From NCBI RefSeq assembly GCF_040183065.1, contig NC_091120.1:182868396-182932395 (forward strand): 64,000 nt of DNA. Reading direction: 5' to 3'. This DNA is from Periplaneta americana (lineage: Eukaryota; Arthropoda; Insecta; Blattodea; Blattidae). Positions within the stretch are counted from its first letter, which is position 1, and the number at the start of each line of letters is the position of its first letter. Position numbers and translations under genes: made by a program. Below, one piece after another: positions 55,614-64,000 of the stretch. The notes below the pieces were generated by a model, which was not told the DNA's origin, ran no database searches, and saw only the letters and a list, made by a program, of their open reading frames with translations.

Positions 55614-55892
55614 ATTTTGGAAAATTTTCACTTGACCATTATCTTGTCTTCTTTGGAAGAACGGATTATTGTGCAAATCACAGAATCTAATTCTAATTGT
55701 TATTCTTGTTCTGAAATTTCACAGCTCAATGGATTATTAAACAATATTAGATGTGGCTTCATGTTCTTAAATTTCATAAATCAATTTGCAAACTTTTCTG
55801 AAAGGTTGTCACGAAGTTCAATGCATGGCGATATATCCACAACAGGAAATTCTTCTATAACTTTTCTAGACGATGGAAAATATACTATCGGT
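55614..55892 (+). CDS. Candidate isolated exon, unknown product
   Basis: The frame is open from 55605 to a stop at 55944-55946. An acceptor-like GTCGCAG ends at 55613 and a good donor ATCG|GTACGT lies at 55892/55893, giving a 279-nt exon of phase 0. The peptide (LENFHLTIILSSLEERIIVQ..., ...RCGFMFLNFINQFANFSE...) has normal composition but no family I recognise and no ATG at its start. The acceptor lacks a strong pyrimidine tract. It may be an orphan exon or chance. Confidence 0.25.
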
Positions 55893-56200
55893 ACGTTTCT
55901 TCTGATAAAAGTTTTATGCATTTTTTTTTTCGTTCAATGCCAGTAACTTTAAGTTATCGCTAAAGTCTCCGATTGGATAGTCACTCTGGACTGTTTTGCG
56001 TTATAGACAGGACTCTGAGAGTAAATTCTAACCATTTTGTCTATTACTACGTATGCTGGTGGATTAGTGTGATTTTCTAGCTGTCAGACTGAATTTTCTT
56101 TAGCCAGCTTTGCTCAGAATTTCGGTAGGTACTGATAAATAATACAACTTGCAGCTACTTTCCAACTATAGTTTTGATGTATTGATATATTGGTTTCTTA
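55893..56200. other. Unassigned DNA
   Basis: No feature apart from general AT-richness. Confidence 0.35.
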
Positions 56201-57094
56201 AGTAAGGTGGGTGCTCCTGTTATGGCCATGTTCCTGATATGGCCACCCCCTATTGTGAGTTAGTTAACCAAAAAATCTGCTAAATTGCAGCAGCATCCAG
56301 TGAAAGGGCATCCTGGGATGTCACTTGATCGTTTTCCATCCAGTTAGGTTGAGCAATATGGCGTCAGTTGCCTGTTTTGCTGTTTTCATGTGATCTCTTC
56401 TTATTTTTATCTGGTAAGTCTCCTCTGTTTTATGCATGTTTTTTCAAAGACTTGTTTCATGAAAACCATAGTACTCCATTCAGTTTTTAATGTTCTGTTG
56501 ATTGGTGTTGTCGTTGATGGCATATCTTTTACGAGTTGTTCATAATCAAACGATTTTCGTGAAAGCTTACCTGCTCCTGATATGGCCATATTAAATGCAC
56601 CATGGCCATATCAAGATCATTTCACTTTTATTTTTTCACCTGACAAATTTACATGCCTTATAGCTGGGATTACGCAAAAATTCTATATTTTAAGAACAAC
56701 AACTTAATATTTGATAGTAAAACCTGTTTTGACTATACTTTTGAATTATAAAAAAGATTATTAAGTGTCATGTTTATTCATTTTACACCAAAATGATTTA
56801 ATTTTAGCACAACTGCGCTATCAAACTGAAAACAATCACGATTTATAGAACATGGAACAAGGGTGGCCATATCGTGTGAACGTGTTCCTGATATGGCCAC
56901 TAGGTAGACTTTTGGAATTTGGGACTTTTTGGACAATTAAAGCTATTTTTATTGGGAAAGGAAATTGTTTTAAGAAAGTCCATTAGACTGAGAACGAGTA
57001 AGACAAAAGTGGTTTACATTTTTTTTCAAAATGGCGGCTAGAAAAATTCTCAAACCTTAGCATGGCCATATCAGGGACACCTATCTTATTTTAA
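56201..57094. mobile_element. TIR element D (repeated CCTGATATGGCCA)
   Basis: The ends share AAGTAAGGTGGGTGCTCCTG (left) with, inverted, AATAAGATAGGTGTCCCTG (right), then TATGGCCATG. The motif CCTGATATGGCCA or its inverse recurs at about 56217, 56231, 56577, 56603, 56870, 56886 and 57062. The target is TA or TTAA; I cannot decide. A 60-codon minus frame (56589-56407; MAISGAGKLSRKSF...) may be a coding remnant. Confidence 0.65.
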
Positions 57095-58143
57095 TAATTG
57101 TTTTCCAGTGATAATCACGAACAAGAGAGCCAGGAGGAACAATAATGTGGGTAAAGTTTGGTTTACTGAGGATTTAAGAACTTTTAAAGTCGATGTTGAA
57201 TCAGTGGATTTCCTATCATAATAATTGTAACGCTAATATTGCATTTGCCATCTGCCTTCTGCATTCCTACTAAAACATCAGTATGGTAAGTAATCCATGG
57301 AAGAAAGTTTCATTCGAACTCTAGGTTTTTTTTTAATCCTAACTATTAAACAACGTTTCATTATTTTCAGATATTGTTCAAATATTAGCTTTTTTAACCT
57401 CAAACAGTATTATATTACTTTCAGATGTCCCTCAATATTCTCAATGCAGTGACTGAATCCATGTAATCAAACTGAAAACTCAACACGTGTACTTCTCTAC
57501 TGAATTATCATAATATTAATATTTATAATTATAGCACAATGTAACTTTTAACAACAAGTTTTAATTGTTTTTAATTGTTCTTAAAATTTTACCCATGGTT
57601 TAATATTACGAAGATAAGAGTGAATAGTGTCTACATCACTACTCTGACAACCTCACACATTGTATCTAGTTTGTCTATTTTATCGTAATGACTATTTTAT
57701 CCAACGTTCAATTTTATGTAATTTAGAGTCAATAATGTCTGTACAATATTGCTAGATTTAAATATGCATCCATTGCTTCGATATCATTGGAAAGAATTTT
57801 TTCACTTATACTCTTAAAATGGTTCTGTCTAAGAAAAGGGAAAGTTTCACAATAGAAAATTAGAGAAAAACGTTGTTGTGATTTACAATGCCAATTTTGC
57901 ATAACGTGTTAATTGTAACTTCATTGGTAAATTAATTAATTTAATTGTAATATGAACACTTATGTACTATATTAGTACGCTTAGAGCAATGTGGTCAATG
58001 GATTCATTAAAAGTTACGTACCGATATTCATAATTTAAGACTTAACAAAAATAAAGTTTCTACCCGCAATATTTTTTTTCTGTTTTTGTCACTGTACACC
58101 GAAATGCTTAATACTCACTAGTTAATAGTATTTATTGTTACTG
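57095..58143. other. Unassigned AT-rich DNA
   Basis: No ORF, repeat or motif that I can support. Confidence 0.4.
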
Positions 58144-58145
58144 TA

Positions 58146-60659
58146 CTGCCCTCACAAGCCAAAAGGGTGTATCTCAGAACTTGAATATTTTTCAGTATTG
58201 AGGATTTTGTGAATGATCAAAGCGCGCCTACTTTTAAAGTTAATTTATTGGAATTTTCGGCATATTCATTATTGAAATATATTCAAAATATTTGGAATAT
58301 AATTTTTAGACTAATTAGCTTACAATTTTATGTACAATTTGAGATACGCCTAATTTGCTAAGTATTAATATTAATTGTTAAAGATACTGATATGGTTAGC
58401 AAGTTAGGCGTATCTCATATTGTAGATAAAAAACCAGCAAGTGAAATTAATTCTGGTTTAGTTTATTAATTATTTCTTTTATTTTATTAAATTACAAAAC
58501 ATACTGCATAGCAGTATTGCAAAAATTACTGCAGTCTAAGACAATTATTACATAGAAAATTAGTGAAGAGACAGGAATTCATTTACCAATGATTCTGTTA
58601 ATATATTAATGATACAAAGATACACCATTGAAGTTGAAAATACATGTTTGGTTATATTTACTAAGGTACACAGTTCACTAAATACTTCTACGTAAATTAC
58701 CGAGGTAAATAAATTAACTAAAAAATAACAAGACACTGAAAAGTTAGTTTATACCAAATAATTGATACTTGAACACAATAAAATTTTAGTCATCATTTAC
58801 TGGAAGATTCTCCCAAAATGTCAGTCTGTTTTTCATTATTCCACCCAAATTGCAAATTATGGCACTCTTTTTTTTTAAGCAGGGAATCCAAGGGGTTTTC
58901 GTTGCTGCTCAGGACGTGGTAACTGTTCCTTCCTTCAGTTTATTTTTCCAGTCAGGAAATTTATGTTGAATGATGTATCATGAAAGTCATTTTTGTACTG
59001 CATACTGTATGATTATCTGGAAACCGATATTTCAACCGTATCATGTAGATAGGTTCTTGGCTGAATCAGGTTCAATTTATATTGTGATGAGTAGTCAGAC
59101 CAAATGAAAAAATACTGAAGCTCCATTGGTAGTACCTCAGACTGGTAAGATGCTGCTTTTACTGCATCTACAAAGTCGGCAAAATCATATACTTTATATC
59201 CACGTCTTTTCACTGACTGTTTTACTTTGTGATGAAAGGATCAGGAGATTGGTTCAAAGTATATTATCAAAATTTCATTAGCACTTACATAATTTGAATT
59301 CACAATGTAAATCAAAAATGAAAAGAATGTCCAGTTTTTGTTCTGGGCCGTGCAGTTGTCCAACCATAGAGTAATTTTTTAACAATCTCCCTTGTACTTG
59401 AAAAAATTGTAGAAAGTGCTTACGATTTCTTCTTTGCTTCTTTTAAAGAGAGCCTCGTGCCAGAGAGCTGCAAACAGCTAGCACAATTTTTGGTTTCTCC
59501 CAACAGGAACGAAGCTCTCATGTAGACAGTCAAACACTTGTGAATATAGCTGCCTTAAATGTATCCAGTCTTGGCAACAAGATAACTTTTTGAAGATCTG
59601 CATAATAAATTATTTTGTTAAGCTCTTCAATTTTTTCAGCATCTTCTCTGTATTTGGCCCGAGATTTTGATGCTCTCTCAATATGTGTTTTCCACATTTT
59701 ACAAGTTTAAAAATTAGTGTCCAAATTTTCCTTTGTGTGGCTATTATTATACACATTGAAGATTTCACAATTTTCACATTCCTCATGCCCCAGTTTAGCA
59801 AAAGATATGTCCATTTCACTGGCTACCATTCGACACTTTTCATATGAACATTTGTAATTAACATTCTGAGTAATAAAATCATGATGCATGGCAGTCAGAG
59901 TTATATCATTTGGTAAATAAAGACAATTAGGTGCATGCTCCCTCCGGTAGTGTACTAAAGTGATATGGTAGGATTAAATGAATTTATGTTTCTACGAATA
60001 ATTTCATTGTCCATTTTGTTGTCTCTAAAATATTTGTGCATATGAACTATCAGTCCCATAGTGATAAAAATAAATATTATTTTACTTACGTGGTGATTAT
60101 AATGGCGTTTCTAAAATAAGATTGAGTAGAATCAATATTCTGCGTCTTGACTATATAACAACTAACAAGCAAATGAAAATTGTGACATGTTTTCAATAAT
60201 AAGCTGGAAAAATTAATTGGAACACACCTTGTATATTAATTTTCATGATCAACAATGAATTAATTATAAGAATTATTTTTAAACGATGGGAAATAAGCAT
60301 ACGGTTAGTGGCGATTACATTGCTGAGAACGTATTAAAACACGAAGGATTTGTTACTAATGCAGTTACGTCTAATTTGACTAGAATGGCAAATAGGAAAT
60401 ACTAAGTGAAAAGAGCGTATGTCTGAGGAACGGCCTTTTTGCTTAGAAAAATGAACTTCCGCCAAATTCGCTTAGGAATTTATATTAATTTTGAGATACG
60501 ACTTTCATTAAAGCACATTTTAAAGGCACAATTCATTGAGAAACGGCCATTTACTTTAGGAAATAAACATACGAGTATTAGCATCTGAACTCTCCAATTA
60601 TGTCAAAAACTGATTTTCAGAAAATCCTTGAGATACGCCCTTTTGGCTTGGGAGGGCAG
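58146..60659 (-). mobile_element. TA-flanked DNA transposon E with its own gene
   Basis: The TIRs read CTGCCCTCACAAGCCAAAAG on the left and, inverted, CTGCCCTCCCAAGCCAAAAG on the right. Both continue into GGGYGTATCTCA and are flanked by TA (58144-58145, 60660-60661). The motif GAGATACGCC recurs inside at about 58341 and 58408 (as an inverted pair forming a hairpin) and near 60490. The minus strand carries a broken gene. At 2.5 kb this looks like a decayed full-length element and not a MITE. Confidence 0.8.
58790..60060 (-). pseudogene. Transposon-encoded protein, DUF7869-like, heavily broken
   Basis: From about 60060 down the minus strand keeps blocks in several frames. These are MHHDFITQNVNYKCSYEKC and SEMDISFAKLGHEECENCE (59889-59760), KNIHIERA/SKSR-type sequence near 59690, YYADLQKVI near 59600 and LWLDNCTAQNK-like near 59370. 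YKVYDFADFVDAVKAASYQ and SQYKLNLIQPRTYLHDTVE (59200-59030) follow, then a C terminus near 58800. I recall such proteins, with a D-N-C-x-x-Q-N-K motif, as widespread insect proteins placed near the DUF7869 family, possibly RNase-H-like transposases; this family naming is from memory. At least four frame breaks. Confidence 0.6.
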
Positions 60660-60732
60660 TATAGTTTATGTGGATAGAAATTACATTTTAGCTGCATCAA
60701 ATAGTATTTTTAGCCACTTGAAATTGTAATAA

Positions 60733-61345
60733 AATTTTAGATGCTTAAATTAATGTGTTAGTGCCTATTTTGATCAATTCAGGTCCTATTCTAGGTGCCT
60801 AAAAGTTAGTTTTTAACTGCCTAAAAATTCGAGGTCTACTCACAATGTGAAATCAAGATATAGGATACGTATATTGTACAAGAATCTTTTGGCACAATTA
60901 CGTGTGGCTGTATCAGATATAAAACCAAATTTTCAATTTATTTTTACACGAGTCGATAAAGATTAGGGAAGAATAATGGTTAAACATAATTATTATTTAT
61001 TATTAAAAACATACGTGTATAAACCACGTTCTTCACAGTGATTGAATTGATACAGGATTGACGTAAATTAGTTAATAAAAATTGTAATTTTAGATGCTTA
61101 AATTAATGTCTTAGTGCCTACTTTTATCAATTCAGGTCCTATTTTAGGTGCCTAAAAGTTAGTTTTTAACTGTCTAAAAATTCGAGGTCTGCTCACAACA
61201 TTGTGAAATCAAGATACAGGATACGTATATTGTACAAGAATCTTTTGGCACAATTACGTGCGGCTGTATCAGATATAAAACCAAATTTTCAATTTATTTT
61301 TACTTGAGTCGAAAAAATTAAGGAAGAATAATGGTTAAACATAAT
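60733..61345 (+). repeat. 353-bp tandem duplication at the R-family start (copy 3)
   Basis: The block TTTAGATGCTTAAATTAATG through AGGATACGTATATTGTACAA to GGTTAAACATAATTAT occurs at 60736-60998 and again from 61089. The repeat includes the R-family first segment seen at 28260. The second unit is cut by a LINE at about 61345. Confidence 0.75.
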
Positions 61346-61723
61346 TATAATCAGAAACTACTGCGTGTTTATAAAGCGTGCGTCCGCTTCATTTGTAATG
61401 TTCCATACTATGATCATATCTCACCTTCTTTCGAGAAGTTATCATGGCTTAGGTTACATGAGAGGAGAAATCTGCACTCACTTTCTCTCCTATATCGAAT
61501 TATGCACACTTCATCTCCCTGTTATTTATTCGCTCGTTTTCATACTCTCTCTCGCTATCATAATATTAATACTCGATCACAACGCGATAACACGATAGAA
61601 ATTCCACTTCACACATCATCTCTGTATTCATCATCTTACACTGTTGCTACCTCTCGTCACTGGAACTCTCTGCCGCCTGAAGTCAAGGGCTGCCGAACAT
61701 TGAAATCTTTCAAATCCAAGTAA
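61346..61723 (+). pseudogene. LINE-2 protein C-terminal fragment
   Basis: An open frame from the junction: SFICNVPYYDH-type start, ISPSFEKLSWLRLHERRNL, SLLYRIMHTSSPCYLFARF, SSSYTVATSRHWNSLPPEVK and CRTLKSFKSK before the stop. It is the C-terminal domain after the reverse transcriptase in a common insect LINE. Open but only about a tenth of the full protein. Confidence 0.8.
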
Positions 61724-62014
61724 GAAAATTATCTTATGACGAGTTGCCAAACTAACTTACTATTATGACAAGTGTTGTATTGCATGTTTCCACGTACTCT
61801 CATTTTTTTATGTTCTAGTGATATTTAACTTATTTTATATTTTTGTTTTCATATATCTATAATGTGATAAGTTGAGCTATATATAATCAAAATTTTCCTT
61901 ACTGTGTGTACTTAAAAATATTGTATTCATTGTATGCTTTGTACTGCACTATTTTATTACTACTATCATTATTATTATTATTATTATTATTACTATTCTT
62001 ATTTTTTATCATCA

Positions 62015-62045
<31 letters not shown>

Positions 62046-62181
62046 TATTATTATCAATAATTGTCTTATTTTTTATACTTTGTATGTCTCATTTATTTTG
62101 ACCTGCTGTTCACATTTTATTATGCTTTTTTCTTTCTTTCTGTATGTTATTATGTCTGATTTCTACTTACTTGTTGTTTAC

Positions 62182-62478
62182 TTACTTACTTACAAATGGC
62201 TTTTAAGGAACCCGAAGGTTCATTGCCGCCCTCACACAAGCCCGCCATCGGTCCCTATCCTGTGCAAGATTCATCCAGTCTCTATAATCATATCCGACCT
62301 CCCTCAAATCCATTTTAATATTATCCTCCCATCTACGTCTCGGCCTCCCCAAAGGTCTTTTTCCCTCCGGCCTCCCAACTAACACTCTATATGCATTTCT
62401 GGATTAGCCCATACGTGCTACATGCCCTGCCCATCTCAAACGTCTGGATTTAATGTTCCTAAATGTCAGGTGAAGAAT
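62182..62478 (-). mobile_element. LINE-1 family 3' tip inside LINE-2
   Basis: Flanked by ACTTGTTGTTTAC (62169-62181 and 62479-62491). The minus strand encodes VGRPEGKRPLGRPRRRWEDN to RAAMNLRVP and ends in the CATTTGTAAGTAAG-type tail. Confidence 0.9.
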
Positions 62479-62492
62479 ACTTGTTGTTTACA

Positions 62493-62528
<36 letters not shown>

Positions 62529-62656
62529 CTTATTCAGTTTTGTGTGTAAAATTGTAGTGTACTTTGTAAATTTGTAATGTTTTTGTAACGCAGTTTTACT
62601 CCTGGTTGAGTGTTAGAGAAGGCCGTATGGCCTTAACTCTGCCAGGTTAAATAAAC

Positions 62657-62727
<71 letters not shown>

Positions 62728-62729
<2 letters not shown>

Positions 62730-64000
62730 ATGCGTGTGTAAACCAAGTTCTTCACAGTGATGAATTGATATAGGAATTACGTAAATTAGTTAATAACAGT
62801 TCATCACTACATCAAATGCTACTTAAGAAGCATTATACATTGGCTCATTGAACAGAATAACATACATTAGTCTTACATTCATTTTCAACCAAATGTTGAT
62901 TGTGTTGTATTTAAAAAATGTAATTGTAGAGAAATATTTCAAGGAACGATTTTGTGTAAATATATAGGCTATATAATTAACGTTGACTATTTCGTTTATA
63001 TGACGTCATTCCATTTTCGGCCAATGAAGTGTAATGATATTTTGAATTCCAACCAATCACAGTCAGACTTTGCGATAATTTCTGCAGCTAGATTTATCGC
63101 TATCAATTTATCGCATGGTCGTTCTTTTGTTTAGTCGTTGTCGCCAACTGTTTCCCCGTAAATTGATAAACATGAATACATTAAGATGAAACTACACGGT
63201 TAAACTTTTCTTTCAACTTTAAAACAACGAATGCAAGATTGATATTTAATATTAATTAATATATTTACGCAGTGAAGACCACGTTCAAAACGGCACACCA
63301 TGTAGACACAAAATCTTTATGCATCTTAATTGAACGTACCGTTTAAACTTGATTCTATTCTTCCCAGATTGCACGCATACGCGATTGGAATATTGAACTG
63401 TGTAGATGCAGCTTTAGTTCCGTTACTCACTACAGCGAGAATGCGTTTGTCGAGCTATAAAAAATGCTTTCGTGTAGCACTCATTGTAAGTAACGGTCGA
63501 AACAAGGCACAGCTGACATTGGTCCTGCTTCCACAGGTAGGCCTAACGTAACCTATAAAATTGTAGCCTATAACATTTGTATTGAAATTAAACAATTAAT
63601 AGACGTTGAAATTTTTGTAACATCATCGCATATCAAACTCAAAGACCTTGCATAGTAATAATGTCTTTGATCAAACTGCCTTTCGTATGGCGTAATATAA
63701 TTCGTGTTTTAATTAGGCCTATCTATACAGAGATGGCTTCACTGTGTAGCAACATGTCTCACTGTGAATACATAAGCATTGGTATATAGCTGTCCCCACT
63801 GTTACTGTTAAATTAAATTATGATTTCAGCAGTTAATGAAAATGTATTTATGTTATAATAATAAGACAAAAGTGCAGTACATATAATTAACAATGTTAAT
63901 CCTGTATTTCGCTTTTCGCAATTGACATTACTGAATAATAACATCGAATTTCTTTATTGCAATAATCGATATTCATCTACGAGCATTTCAACTTCACAAT
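62728..64000 (+). repeat. R-family repeat, copy 3 (continues past the window)
   Basis: Resumes after the LINE with GTGTGTAAACCAAGTTCTTC and matches 29360-30150. The promoter-like module is at 62985-63160. The 3' part (63800-63995) matches 43880-44050. No insertions in this part. Confidence 0.7.

Larger units (their letters stand above)
61346..62727 (+). mobile_element. LINE-2 type element, 5'-truncated (copy c)
   Basis: Inserted in R-family sequence, which resumes at 62728. It encodes the protein C terminus (to 61723), then a UTR with ATT microsatellites (about 61966-62055), a nested LINE-1 tip, the hairpin AAGGCCGTATGGCCTT (62619-62634), GCCAGGTTAAATAAACC, and an (ATT)n tail (62658-62727). 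Confidence 0.85.

Noticed and set aside
61906..62382. 158-residue membrane-like protein
   Set aside because: Translation of LINE 3' UTR, ATT repeats and the antisense of a nested LINE tip.
1..64000. LTR retrotransposons or integrated viral sequences
   Set aside because: I saw no paired LTRs, no gag/protease/integrase motifs and no viral replicase motifs; every reverse-transcriptase fragment belongs to a non-LTR element.

Overview
The window reads as a piece of a large, AT-rich insect genome. Two intronless GMC-oxidoreductase reading frames of the insect glucose-dehydrogenase type, many Tc1/mariner and hAT relics, a LINE family ending in a GTAA-repeat tail, and several tRNA-headed SINEs together point to a cockroach or termite (Blattodea; Periplaneta-like is my guess from memory of these repeats, not proven). 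There are no bacterial genes, operons or CRISPR arrays.

Host genes are few. GMC1 (484-2247, +) and GMC2 (21812-23605, -) face each other across about 19.6 kb of mobile DNA. Both keep the FAD-binding N terminus, both GMC signatures and the C-terminal His/His pair, and both begin just after a plausible splice acceptor, so each probably has an upstream non-coding or leader exon. A 150-bp copy of the GMC2 3' end lies at 18.45-18.59 kb. Possible isolated exons (7.4, 36.4, 55.6 kb) and one small unknown ORF (37.6 kb) are weak.

Region by region: 2.4-10.9 kb holds a Tc1/mariner derivative, a tandem repeat split by a hAT, LINE tails and a nested pair of TA-flanked elements. 11.5-14.2 kb holds a MITE and a ~250-bp satellite. 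14.6-18.0 kb holds a LINE 3' UTR split by a Tc-like element, then a 1.1-kb TIR element. 19-26.3 kb holds a hAT end, a Helitron, GMC2 and a Tc1 nested in a second 1.1-kb TIR element. 27-32.5 kb holds palindromes, SINEs, a hAT twin and the third 1.1-kb element, largely inside a long repeat (R family). 32.6-36.3 kb is a hAT carrying a LINE and another TA element. 38-49.7 kb holds a mariner, two SINE insertions, a second Helitron, a second R copy, a Tc-like gene split by a LINE, and hAT ends. 50.2-55.5 kb is a 41-bp minisatellite cut in two by a TA element. 56.2-60.7 kb holds two more TA elements, one with its own broken protein gene. 60.7-64 kb is a third R copy split by a LINE that is itself split by another LINE.

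The most interesting patterns are: five unrelated TA-flanked elements that repeat their terminal motif inside themselves; head-to-head SINE dimers each inserted with a single target duplication; two LINE copies at independent sites that share the same dead reverse-transcriptase lesion; and a LINE copy that lost its whole reverse transcriptase but kept both ends and its target duplication. Target-site duplications, read by eye, let much of the nesting order be worked out.
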